Positions 1 to 8,917 of a stretch of DNA of 64,000 nt are shown here, one piece after another. Position numbers and translations under genes: made by a program. The stretch is taken from assembly GCF_900128415.1 (NCBI RefSeq), contig NZ_LT635772.1:868001-932000 (forward strand), given 5' to 3'. How positions within the stretch are numbered: position 1 is the stretch's first letter; each line of letters begins with the position of its first letter. This stretch comes from Anaerococcus mediterraneensis (lineage in GTDB: Bacteria > Bacillota > Clostridia > Tissierellales > Peptoniphilaceae). The notes below the pieces were generated by a model that had not been told where the DNA came from, searched no databases, and saw only the letters and a list, made by a program, of their open reading frames with translations.

Positions 1-1176
1 TATATTTCTTTTTCTATATTATGGCTGGCCGATAGGATCTACCTATATAAAAATCAAATTTTTACAGCCTGCCATGAGTGCAAGGAAAAAAGCCTGATCC
101 CTACTTATATTTGCCCATCTTGTGGTAGAAAACATACCAAGCTTACCCCAGGTGTTTATGGGATTTTGAAAAGAAGGTGTCTTTGCGGAGAGCTTTTGCC
201 GACATCTTTTCTAAATGGTAGAAAAGATTTGGAGGCAGAGTGTCCTCATTGCCATACCAGGCTTACAAATAGGGAGGCAAGACCAATTTGTATCCCAATT
301 GTAGGGGGTAGGTCTGTAGGGAAAACTGCCTTTATAACAGCCTTTTCCAAGGAGTTTTTTGACAGGGTGGCAAAAAATCCTGATCTAGAAATTGATTTTT
401 ATAATTCTGAGAAAGAGCAGATTTATGGGGAGATTTTGACTGACTATGAGATTGGATCTACCAGGATGACAAAGAGGTCTACAGATATCAGCCAGTCATC
501 AGCAGTCTCTTTTAGCTTTTTTCTAAAATCAAAGACTATACAACCTGATAGGCTCTTCCATATTTACGACATAGCCGGCGAGGTTTTCACCCAAAATAGC
601 GAAAATGAAATCCAAAAGCAGTATGAGTATTGCCACGGGATTGTCTTTATAATTGATCCTTTTTCTATACCTATGGTTTCCTATAAGCACAAAGAGCTTT
701 TAGAAAAAGAGGATATAGCAGGCATAGGGACGGCCGACCTAAATGAGATAATAAATTCATTTTTAAACAAGCTCAGGGAGGTCACAGGCCTAAGTGATAA
801 CAAGATGGCAGAAGTACCTATAGCTGTTGTTATATCAAAGATTGATTCTGCGGGTCTGTATAAGCAATTAGGAAAACAAGCGGTAGATATATGTATGAAA
901 AACAATCCAGGTAAGTTTGATAATTTTATGGATTGCCAAGATTATCTATGCCGCAAGTTTTTAAAAGAAAACGAGATGAGCGGATTTTTGAAAAATGTCG
1001 AAATCCAATTTAAAAACAACAAGTTTTTTGCAGCCTCAGCCATAGGCCATACTAGAGACAAGGGGACCTACACTCCTGTCGGAGTTATTGAGCCTATGAT
1101 GTGGTTAATAGAAAATGCCGATCCAAAGATCAGCGAGCGTATAAAAGAAGAAAATCTTCCACAAACTATCAGCTAA
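1..1176 (+). CDS. Membrane-type zinc-ribbon GTPase (double-GTPase family), 5' truncated by window edge
   Basis: The reading frame is open from base 1, so the N-terminus lies outside the window; the ATG at 166 is internal. The visible protein starts in a hydrophobic stretch, then has CxxC pairs of a zinc ribbon (CHEC, CPSC), a second pair (CLC, CPHC), a P-loop (GGRSVGKT, about bases 304-327), a Walker-B-like DIAGEVF and a specificity motif resembling NKxD (SKID). It is a close paralogue of the gene at 12784-14253, aligning end to end. The family resembles the predicted double-GTPase (DO-GTPase) proteins of GAP1-containing conflict systems; that assignment is by motif and neighbours only. GTPase fold is confident, role is not. 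The stop is followed at once by the RBS of the GrpE-like gene, so it is probably co-transcribed with it. Confidence 0.8.
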   Translation, partial: YISFSILWLADRIYLYKNQIFTACHECKEKSLIPTYICPSCGRKHTKLTPGVYGILKRRCLCGELLPTSFLNGRKDLEAECPHCHTRLTNREARPICIPIVGGRSVGKTAFITAFSKEFFDRVAKNPDLEIDFYNSEKEQIYGEILTDYEIGSTRMTKRSTDISQSSAVSFSFFLKSKTIQPDRLFHIYDIAGEVFTQNSENEIQKQYEYCHGIVFIIDPFSIPMVSYKHKELLEKEDIAGIGTADLNEIINSFLNKLREVTGLSDNKMAEVPIAVVISKIDSAGLYKQLGKQAVDICMKNNPGKFDNFMDCQDYLCRKFLKENEMSGFLKNVEIQFKNNKFFAASAIGHTRDKGTYTPVGVIEPMMWLIENADPKISERIKEENLPQTIS

Positions 1177-1187
1177 AGGAGGCAAGG

Positions 1188-2054
1188 ATGGATGAGATCA
1201 GAGATTTTGATGAAATAATAAAGGGCAAGGAAGACCTGGAGGAGGAGAAAAAAGAAGAAATAGAAAAAACTGAGCCAGAGGATAAGGATCTAGAAGAAAT
1301 GTCAGAAGACATAGAACTAGAAGAAAAATCAGGAACAGATGATCAGAAAGAAGAAGTAGAGGATGAAAATAATCCAAAAAAAGAAGATGAAAAATCTTGT
1401 GATTGCGGATGTGGGTCAGAAAATGATCCTGATAGTGACTGGCAAATAGACCCAGATGAGCCTAGCAAAATAGATGAAAAGACTTTTGAACTAGTAGAAA
1501 ATATGCTTGCCAACCAAGCAAATGCCATGGCCAAGCTAGATGATTTGACCAAGCTTTTTGAAAGAAAGATATCGGTATCAGCTAGTCAGGATAAGATCAT
1601 AGCATCTATGCACAAAGAGCTAGAAGAGTACAAAAATGACCTCTACTTTAATATGATCAAACCAATTTTAGATGATATAATAAATACTAGGGATAGTATT
1701 CTAAGGATTTCTAGGACTAATATAGATAAGGGTCTGACAGAGATACCTATAAAAACTCTTTCAGACTACTCTTTCGACCTAGAAGAGATTTTGATGAAAA
1801 ATGGTGTGGAAGTTTTTGCAAGAAGCGAGGGCGATGAGTTTTCGCCACAAGAGGCCCAGCTTGTAGAAAAAGTCTACACAAATGATGAAAATCTCAACCA
1901 CAAAATAGCCAAGGTCTTATCAGATGGCTACAAATACAATGATAGGATTTTGTCCCGTCAGAGAGTAAATGTCTATTTTTATAAAGAAGATTTAGAAAAC
2001 GAAGAAGAAAATTTAGAAAATAAAGAAGAAATTTTAGGAGGAAAAGATGAGTAA
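1188..2054 (+). CDS. GrpE-like nucleotide exchange factor
   Basis: 288 residues. The start is the ATG preceded by AAAGGAGGCAAGG; an upstream in-frame start would overlap the previous gene. Residues 1-100 are extremely acidic and low-complexity (runs of E, D and K) with a small cysteine cluster (CDCGCG). The C-terminal half has the GrpE layout: a long helix, then NMIKPILDDIINTRDSIL, then GDEFSPQEAQLVEKV and a terminal beta strand region ending RVNVYF. GrpE proteins release ADP from Hsp70. It overlaps the downstream Hsp70 gene by 8 bp, which supports a dedicated partner. The organism must have a separate housekeeping grpE-dnaK elsewhere, but that cannot be checked here. Confidence 0.75.
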   Translation: MDEIRDFDEIIKGKEDLEEEKKEEIEKTEPEDKDLEEMSEDIELEEKSGTDDQKEEVEDENNPKKEDEKSCDCGCGSENDPDSDWQIDPDEPSKIDEKTFELVENMLANQANAMAKLDDLTKLFERKISVSASQDKIIASMHKELEEYKNDLYFNMIKPILDDIINTRDSILRISRTNIDKGLTEIPIKTLSDYSFDLEEILMKNGVEVFARSEGDEFSPQEAQLVEKVYTNDENLNHKIAKVLSDGYKYNDRILSRQRVNVYFYKEDLENEEENLENKEEILGGKDE

Positions 2055-3702
2055 GTATATTTTTGGTATAGATTTGGGAACAACATATTCTTGTATAGCC
2101 TATGTAGATGAAAATGGTGTGCCTACAGTTGTAAAAAACATGGAAGGCGATAACACAACCCCATCAGTAGTCAACTTTGAAAGCCCAGAATCTGTTATAG
2201 CAGGAAAGATTGCTAAGGAAAACGCAGTTATAGACCCAGACCACACAGTCAGCCTTGTAAAAACCCTCATGGGTAGGACAAAAACTGTTATAAACTACAA
2301 TGGCAATGATGTATCTCCTCAGGAAGTATCATCCTATATCCTAAAAAAGATGACACAAGATGCCTCTCAGATTTTAAATGCTGAGGTCAAAGACGTAGTT
2401 ATAACCTGCCCTGCTTATTTTGGATCAGAAGAAAGAGAAGCTACCAGAGATGCAGGCGAGCTTGCAGGACTAAATGTTATAGAAATTTTATCAGAGCCAA
2501 CAGCAGCAGCTCTTTATTATGGTCTAGCCAAAGAGTCTGGCCAAAAAACTGTTTTAGTTTATGACCTTGGTGGGGGTACCTTTGATGTTACAGTCCTAGC
2601 CATAGATGATGGCAATGTCAAGGTAGTTTGTTCTGACGGTCTCCATGCTATAGGAGGAAAAAATTGGGATGATGCTCTAATAGATTATCTAGAAAGTGAA
2701 TTTAGGGCAGAGACCGACTTTGATGATGACTTTGATGCAGAAACTCTCCAATCCCTAAGGTTAAAAGCAGAAGAGACAAAAATGCAGCTAACAATGAGGG
2801 ACTCTGTACCTGTAATGGTAGATGCTGCTGGTATCCGTGGTAGGGTGACAGTAGATAGACAGACTTTTGATTCTATAACATCAAATCTTATTAGCCAAAC
2901 CATAGAAAAAACCAATGATTGTATCAAGGTTGCAGAAGACAAGGGCTACAAAATTGATGAGATACTTTTGGTAGGTGGTTCTACAAGGATGCCACAAGTC
3001 AAAGAAAAATTGGTAGAAACCTATGGCATGGAACCAAAAATCCTAGAACCAGATGAGGCTGTAGCCAAGGGAGCGGCTATTTATGCCCTTTTGGCCTATG
3101 ATCAAAAACACAAAATAGCAACTGGTCAATCTGGTGAAATAGATGATGTAGTTCCTGGAGAGCCAATAAGTGAAGAAGAAATAGAAAATTACTCTATAGC
3201 TCCAGTAGCACCAGTTGATGTTATCACAGGGGGTAGGGAAAATGATATAAAACAGATAGTCACAGTTGCTACTACAAAATCCTATGCTCTAAAGGCTTAC
3301 GATAATAATAACGTGCCAAAATGTGTCAACCTAATTATAAAAAACCAAGAGATGCCAGGCGGGCTAGTAAGCAAATCTCAGACATTTGCCACTCAAACAG
3401 ACAACCAAGAAACAGTCCTTTTAGAAGTTTATGAGAGTGACTTTATGGAAGATAAATATGAGGTAGAAGAAGATTTCAAACTTGGAGATTGTACTCTTGC
3501 CATACCAGAAGGTATGCCAAAAGGATCTCCAATCGAGGTTACCTTTACCCTAAATAGAGAAGGTATTTTAGAAATAATAGGTAGAGAGCCAACAAGTGGA
3601 AATGAAATCAAAGCTGAGATGCAGGCAAGTGCAGGTGCAAGCCTAACTGATGAAGAAATAGAAGAAATAAAAGAAAAAGTTCAAGGCATAAAGATGATGT
3701 AA
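2047..3702 (+). CDS. Hsp70/DnaK-like chaperone paralogue
   Basis: 551 residues, shorter than housekeeping DnaK (about 610). The nucleotide-binding domain is well preserved: phosphate-1 motif GIDLGTTYS at the N-terminus, YDLGGGTFD near residue 175, and the adenosine motif LVGGSTRMPQV near residue 313. After residue 350 the substrate-binding part is divergent and short, and the alpha-helical lid is nearly absent, ending EEIKEKVQGIKMM. The ATG overlaps the end of the GrpE-like gene and has an AGGAGG site. It is probably an accessory Hsp70 serving the GTPase/GAP1 cluster rather than a general folding chaperone (inference from context). Confidence 0.88.
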   Translation: MSKYIFGIDLGTTYSCIAYVDENGVPTVVKNMEGDNTTPSVVNFESPESVIAGKIAKENAVIDPDHTVSLVKTLMGRTKTVINYNGNDVSPQEVSSYILKKMTQDASQILNAEVKDVVITCPAYFGSEEREATRDAGELAGLNVIEILSEPTAAALYYGLAKESGQKTVLVYDLGGGTFDVTVLAIDDGNVKVVCSDGLHAIGGKNWDDALIDYLESEFRAETDFDDDFDAETLQSLRLKAEETKMQLTMRDSVPVMVDAAGIRGRVTVDRQTFDSITSNLISQTIEKTNDCIKVAEDKGYKIDEILLVGGSTRMPQVKEKLVETYGMEPKILEPDEAVAKGAAIYALLAYDQKHKIATGQSGEIDDVVPGEPISEEEIENYSIAPVAPVDVITGGRENDIKQIVTVATTKSYALKAYDNNNVPKCVNLIIKNQEMPGGLVSKSQTFATQTDNQETVLLEVYESDFMEDKYEVEEDFKLGDCTLAIPEGMPKGSPIEVTFTLNREGILEIIGREPTSGNEIKAEMQASAGASLTDEEIEEIKEKVQGIKMM

Positions 3703-3714
3703 AATCAGGGTGGT

Positions 3715-3758
3715 GAAAACAAAGCTTTTGGTCAGATTTGGCCAAAAACTTTGTTTTC
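3715..3758 (+). terminator. Hairpin terminator or attenuator between the two Hsp70 genes
   Basis: An almost perfect inverted repeat: GAAAACAAAG-c-TTTTGGTC, loop AGATTT, GGCCAAAA-a-CTTTGTTTTC, followed after 8 bases by a seven-T run. It probably reduces transcription of the downstream genes relative to the first three, giving uneven stoichiometry. Confidence 0.7.
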
Positions 3759-3793
3759 ATGCATCCTTTTTTTGTAATATATAGGAGATAATC

Positions 3794-5890
3794 ATGGCAA
3801 TAAGAGTAGGGATAGATCTGGGTACAACATTTTCGTCTGTAGCCTGGATAAATCCACAAAACACAAGGGCAGAGATAATAAAAAACATTTATGGCAAAAC
3901 CATCACACCTTCGGTTTTATGCTTTGAAGAAAATGGCAATATCCTCTACGGAGAGGATGCCAAGGCCATGCAGGCAAGTGGGGATACAAACTCCATTGCC
4001 TTTTTCAAAAGGTCTATGGGGGATGAAAATTTTAGGGTAAATATCCTTGGCAAATCCTACAATGCTACAGACCTATCGGCTATCTTATTAGAAAAAATCG
4101 TAAAAGAAGCCGAAAAAAACCTGGGAAAGAAAATAGGTAGTGCAGTTATCACAGTCCCTGCATATTTTTCCCACAAGGAAAGACAGGCGACAATGGATGC
4201 TGGTAAAAAAGCAGGCCTTGATATTATAGCCATAATAAATGAGCCGACTGCGGCAGCCTTCGCCTACGGCCTAAATGAAAAGGGGTCTGACCAGACAGTT
4301 TTGATCTATGATCTGGGCGGTGGGACCTTTGATGCTACCATAGCAAGGATCAGAAAAGAGAGCATAGAAATTTTGGCAAGTGGTGGCGACCACCAGCTTG
4401 GAGGCAAGGACTGGGATATGGCCTTGGTTTCATATTTTAAAGATGAGTTTTACGAGGAGTATGACCAGGAAATAGAAAGCAATTTCGAGGAAGACTCCAT
4501 ACTTATGGTAGAGGCAGAAAAAGCCAAAATCCAACTATCCCAAAGGGAAAATGTCCAGGTATCTTTTTACCATGATAGAAAACGCCTATCCCTTGACCTA
4601 AGTAGAAAAGATTTTGAGGATATCACAAGCCAGCTTTTGATAAAAACTGAAGATGTTATAGAAAAACTCCTCAAGGAAATAAAAATGACTTGGGCGGATA
4701 TAGATGGGACAATCCTAGTCGGCGGGTCCACAAGGATGGTCATGGTTAGTGACTACATAGAAAAGATGACAGGCAAAAAGCCCCTAGCAGGTGTCAATGT
4801 AGATGAGGCTGTAGCCCTAGGTGCTGCCATAAGGGCAAATATAAAGTCTGATGGGACTTCGCTTTTAGCAAGCTCGATCGAATCAAGACCGGGCAAGATG
4901 TTTTTGGGTGCGAAAAAAATCACAGACGTGACTGCCCATTCACTTGGGATGATTTCTATAAGTCCAGATGGGAAAAAATATATAAATAAAAAAATAATTC
5001 CAAAAAACTCAAAAATCCCAGCCAAGAATTCAGATCAGTTCAAGCTAAGAACAGGCGCTTACGACAACGAGATAGAAGTTTATGTAAGCCAAGGAGAATA
5101 TGAAAGACCCCTTGATAATACCATAGTCAGCAAATATGTAATAAGTGGCATAGAAGATACGAGGACCCACCAAGCTCTTGTAGATGTGACCTACTCCTAT
5201 GATGAAAATGGGATCATAGGTGTATCGGCAATACAAAATGACAATGGAAAAAATTTAGGAGTCAGAAGCGAAGACCTAGAGGAGGATATGTCCTGGACAG
5301 ATAAAAACCCACAAGATGTAATGCCAAAGATCCAGGCCAATGTGGATATAGTACTTGCTATAGACCTATCGGGATCTATGTATGGCAATCCGCTAAATAC
5401 AGCTATGGAGGCTATGAAAAAATTCGCCTATAATTTCAATCTTGAATTTACTAGTATTGGCATAGTTGGTTTTGCAGAAAGATCTGAACTGATTCAAAAA
5501 CCAAGCCATGATTATAATCAGATAGTTGATTCTATTAATAGCCTTTATCATATAGACCTAGGGGCAGGTACGACAAGTCAGCCATTTACAAAGGCTCGTG
5601 AGTCTCTGATAAAGAAGGGTAATAGGACAAATAAAAAATATATAGTAGTCCTTACAGATGGCGATTGGTATGGGGACATAGATCCGATTGGAGAATCCAG
5701 AAAGTGTATACAAGCAGGTATAGATATAGCAGCCCTAGGTTTTGGTGCTGCAAATTATAAATTCTTAAGGAAAATATCTAACTTGGATGACCTATCAGGC
5801 ATGACAAAGCTAGACCAACTTTCAGGGTCTCTATCAAAGATTGCCCAGGCCATAGACAAGGGTGCTACAGGACTAAGTATGGGAAGATAA
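3794..5890 (+). CDS. Hsp70-von Willebrand A domain fusion protein
   Basis: 698 residues. Residues 1-370 form an Hsp70 ATPase domain (GIDLGTTFSSV, YDLGGGTFDAT, LVGGSTRMVMV). Residues about 375-510 are a recognisable beta substrate-binding domain (DVTAHSLGMISI, then GVSAIQNDNGKNLG). From about residue 518 a complete vWA domain follows with a MIDAS site: DLSGS, the threonine in GAGTTSQP, and the aspartate in VLTDGDW. The alpha lid of DnaK is replaced by this metal-dependent adhesion domain. It starts at an ATG with RBS AGGAG and ends one base before the next gene's ATG. vWA domains pair with AAA or GTPase partners in predicted conflict systems, so a client-capturing chaperone is plausible (inference). 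Confidence 0.85.
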   Translation: MAIRVGIDLGTTFSSVAWINPQNTRAEIIKNIYGKTITPSVLCFEENGNILYGEDAKAMQASGDTNSIAFFKRSMGDENFRVNILGKSYNATDLSAILLEKIVKEAEKNLGKKIGSAVITVPAYFSHKERQATMDAGKKAGLDIIAIINEPTAAAFAYGLNEKGSDQTVLIYDLGGGTFDATIARIRKESIEILASGGDHQLGGKDWDMALVSYFKDEFYEEYDQEIESNFEEDSILMVEAEKAKIQLSQRENVQVSFYHDRKRLSLDLSRKDFEDITSQLLIKTEDVIEKLLKEIKMTWADIDGTILVGGSTRMVMVSDYIEKMTGKKPLAGVNVDEAVALGAAIRANIKSDGTSLLASSIESRPGKMFLGAKKITDVTAHSLGMISISPDGKKYINKKIIPKNSKIPAKNSDQFKLRTGAYDNEIEVYVSQGEYERPLDNTIVSKYVISGIEDTRTHQALVDVTYSYDENGIIGVSAIQNDNGKNLGVRSEDLEEDMSWTDKNPQDVMPKIQANVDIVLAIDLSGSMYGNPLNTAMEAMKKFAYNFNLEFTSIGIVGFAERSELIQKPSHDYNQIVDSINSLYHIDLGAGTTSQPFTKARESLIKKGNRTNKKYIVVLTDGDWYGDIDPIGESRKCIQAGIDIAALGFGAANYKFLRKISNLDDLSGMTKLDQLSGSLSKIAQAIDKGATGLSMGR

Positions 5891-5891
5891 G

Positions 5892-8800
5892 ATGGGAGAA
5901 AAAAGAATTTATAACTGGTATGAGGAGCTAGAGTTAAGCTTTGACCCGCCAGTAGAAGATGAAGCGGTCATAGAAAAAAGAATTAACGAAAAAAGTGTAG
6001 AATGGTCCAAACTTTCAACGACTTCTAGTGACAAAAAATATGGTATCTTGGGTGATATGATAGATGATATCAAAAAAGATATGCTGGGAGAAGCCAACAT
6101 CAGAAAAGATTTGGCCAAAGAAGCCAAGGATAAGAGAAACGAATCCATAGATGTCTACCTAGATGCCATAAGCGGCAAGCAATATATAAAGCAAAGCGAG
6201 ATAAACTCTATTGTAAGCCGACTAAAAATGGACAAGGATGTGATCATAAATAGGATCAAAGAGAGAAATATCCCTATAGAAGAGGGAGAAGATAATAGCG
6301 ACTACCAGGATATTTATGATAAGTATTATAAAAAAAGATCAGCTAGCGATAGAAAATTTAGAGGCATAAGCAAGACCCTCCAGTCCCTAAACAAAGAGAC
6401 CTTATACGAATTTTTATATGATGATCCGATAGCTGCCAAGGATTTGCCAGCCCAAACTCTTTTGGCGAGGGCCAAGGAGAGAAAGGAAAAGGAGTTTTTC
6501 AAAACTGACAGGATATCGGCCATAGGGTCTGATCTTTGCTCATCCTGCCAGGAGGTTTTTGAAAATGAAAATACCAAGGCAGAATATGATGACTACCTAG
6601 ATACTGACAGGCTAAAAAATATCCTAAAGGATTTTAAAAAGCAGGCAGAGGTCATCGAAGGTCCTGTGCCAAATTCTACTATAGATAGTGTAGTCAATAG
6701 CCTGGGCGGGCTTTTAAAAGATCCAATCCTAGCCAAGGATATAGTAGAAGCCTTTTATAAGGTGGAAAAAATATCTGTAATAGGTGGTGATGATAAGGAA
6801 AAAAATCCAAATCTCAAATACTGCCGCTGCGGCCACCTAAATGATACATCAGATGGGAGAAAATTTTGCTCATCTTGTGGGCTAGAGTTAGATTTAAAAT
6901 GTCCAAAATGTGGCAAGCTAAACCCAAATACGGTCAATACTTGCTCTTGTGGTTTTGATTTATCAAAAATAGATAGGGTCAAGTCCCTAACTAAGTTTGC
7001 AGAAGAAGACCTAAATAAACTTGATTTTATATCAGCAGAAGCCAAGCTCAGCCAGGCAGAGTCATATTGGAAAAACAATGACAAGGTCCAAAAACTAAAG
7101 GCTAGGCTAAGTACAGAAAAATCAAAGGTTGATAGTCAGCTTGACAAGCTAAATGTTTTTATAAAGGATAAATATTTTTACCAGGCTAGGGACATGTACA
7201 GACTCCTAAAAAAATCTTATCCAAACTTTGACCAGCCTTTGATAAAAGATCAGATAGAAAAGGCGATAAAAGCAGCCGAATCCAAGATAAACTTGGCAAA
7301 AAGTGCAAAAGATAAGGATTTGTCTATAAAATACGGGCTTGAGGCCAACGATATCTGTAGGGACATACCAAGCCTTTCTGATATCCTGCCAGCTCCAGAC
7401 ATGGTCACAGGTCTAAAGGTAAAGACAGATCCAATACAAAAACAAAATATAATAAGCTGGGATAGGTCAAATGATAGGTCTATAGTTTTTAGGCTCTATA
7501 GGTCTGACTCGATTTGGATAAGAAATCCAGAAGACGGAGAGCTCATCTATGAGGGATCAAGTTTTTCTTTTACAGATAAAAAAATAAAACCGGGCGAGCT
7601 TTATTATTACAATGTTTTTGCAAGTAGGGCCTCACTATTATCAAAACCAGGGCCAGGTATTAGCATCAGAAATTTATTTGATGTTACAAACCTAAAAGCT
7701 CAGGCGCAAGACGGGACGGTAAAACTATCTTGGGATGGCAATTTCCCAAATACCAAGGCTGTGATTTCAGAATATCTAGAAAATGGGAGCGAGAAAGTCT
7801 TAGGTGAGACTGATAGAACGTCTTTCCTTGCTAGGTCTTTACAAAATAACAAGACATATTCTTTTGTAGTCCGCCTAGCCTATAATATCGATGGGAAAAT
7901 AGAAAAAAGCCAGGGCCTAAGGATCAGCGCCATACCAACAGTGCCGATAGATCCTATTAACTCTCTAACCATAAGGCCATATAAGGATGGGACCTACCAG
8001 GCTCTTTTCTACCATGATAGCATGGACCCTATAAGATTATATGGATCCACCAAAAGGATGGATTACAATATAGGCGATACTATTTCTCTAGATACTATAG
8101 AAAATGAAATGGACCCTATCGAGACCAGAGCCTTACCAGGGGAGTTGAAACTAAATTTATATAGTGGACAAAAAGGTTTTGTTTTTGATTATAAGGATGA
8201 TGTGCCTATTTATGTGGTAGCCCTTGCTATTAGAAATCAAAATGCAAGTTTTGGTAATATCTGCAAGATCAGAAAGGGCGAGGATGTCAAGATAAAAGAT
8301 GTCAGAATTGTAAATGATAGGGTCACAATCTTTATAGATCCTGTCAAAAATGCCTCTGGTTATTTGCTTCTTTACAATTTTGACCATCCTGTTTTTGATA
8401 TAGAAGATAGGTCTTGCCAGAGGACAACTATTAGCCTAGGCCAGTTTGAAAGAGACAAGGCGATTTTTATAGAAAACCCTCAGGATAGAAAATATTATAT
8501 TGGCCTTTTTGCCCAGTTTAAGGAGGATAGCCAAATAGATTATTCTGCAGTATCAGATTATGAGTTTGATAACCAGGCCAAGGTAAATATTTCCTATGAG
8601 ATAAAGCTAGAAAAATCCCTCTTTGGCAAGGTCAAGGCTGCAAAAATAATTTTTAAGGCTGATCAAAAAGATTTTTCCCTACCAGCTATAGAAATCAGGT
8701 CGCAAATCGGAGTGGCCCCTATTTTTAAAGAATCAGCAGAGCTTTTAGATACTGTTGAGCCAAGAGAGATAAGCGGGACCTATGAGCACAGGATACCAGC

Positions 8801-8909
8801 GACTATGTTTGGAAAAAATACCTATATCAAGCCTTTTTTGAAAAATGATAGGGACAATAGCAAATACCAACTACAAATAGACCTGGGGTCTAGTTTAAAA
8901 ATAAGTTAG
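5892..8909 (+). CDS. Large scaffold: possible J-like domains, zinc ribbons, FN3-like domains
   Basis: 1005 residues, no single family recognised. Residues about 8-75 (YNWYEELEL...) and 165-235 (ETLYEFL...AEYDDYL) look like J-like helical domains, but neither has the HPD tripeptide. Residues about 310-360 hold two zinc ribbons (CRC/CSSC, CPKC/CSC). A helical, repeat-like region follows to about 500 (AEEDLNKLDFISAEAKL). Residues about 510-700 contain two FN3-like beta sandwiches (VTGLKV..IISWDR; VTNLKAQ..KLSWDG), and the remainder is predicted beta-rich. No signal peptide or membrane segment is visible. Sandwiched between an Hsp70-vWA gene and a GTPase, it is a candidate adaptor linking chaperone and GTPase arms. 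Function unknown. Confidence 0.7.
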   Translation: MGEKRIYNWYEELELSFDPPVEDEAVIEKRINEKSVEWSKLSTTSSDKKYGILGDMIDDIKKDMLGEANIRKDLAKEAKDKRNESIDVYLDAISGKQYIKQSEINSIVSRLKMDKDVIINRIKERNIPIEEGEDNSDYQDIYDKYYKKRSASDRKFRGISKTLQSLNKETLYEFLYDDPIAAKDLPAQTLLARAKERKEKEFFKTDRISAIGSDLCSSCQEVFENENTKAEYDDYLDTDRLKNILKDFKKQAEVIEGPVPNSTIDSVVNSLGGLLKDPILAKDIVEAFYKVEKISVIGGDDKEKNPNLKYCRCGHLNDTSDGRKFCSSCGLELDLKCPKCGKLNPNTVNTCSCGFDLSKIDRVKSLTKFAEEDLNKLDFISAEAKLSQAESYWKNNDKVQKLKARLSTEKSKVDSQLDKLNVFIKDKYFYQARDMYRLLKKSYPNFDQPLIKDQIEKAIKAAESKINLAKSAKDKDLSIKYGLEANDICRDIPSLSDILPAPDMVTGLKVKTDPIQKQNIISWDRSNDRSIVFRLYRSDSIWIRNPEDGELIYEGSSFSFTDKKIKPGELYYYNVFASRASLLSKPGPGISIRNLFDVTNLKAQAQDGTVKLSWDGNFPNTKAVISEYLENGSEKVLGETDRTSFLARSLQNNKTYSFVVRLAYNIDGKIEKSQGLRISAIPTVPIDPINSLTIRPYKDGTYQALFYHDSMDPIRLYGSTKRMDYNIGDTISLDTIENEMDPIETRALPGELKLNLYSGQKGFVFDYKDDVPIYVVALAIRNQNASFGNICKIRKGEDVKIKDVRIVNDRVTIFIDPVKNASGYLLLYNFDHPVFDIEDRSCQRTTISLGQFERDKAIFIENPQDRKYYIGLFAQFKEDSQIDYSAVSDYEFDNQAKVNISYEIKLEKSLFGKVKAAKIIFKADQKDFSLPAIEIRSQIGVAPIFKESAELLDTVEPREISGTYEHRIPATMFGKNTYIKPFLKNDRDNSKYQLQIDLGSSLKIS

Positions 8910-8917
8910 GAGAAAAA

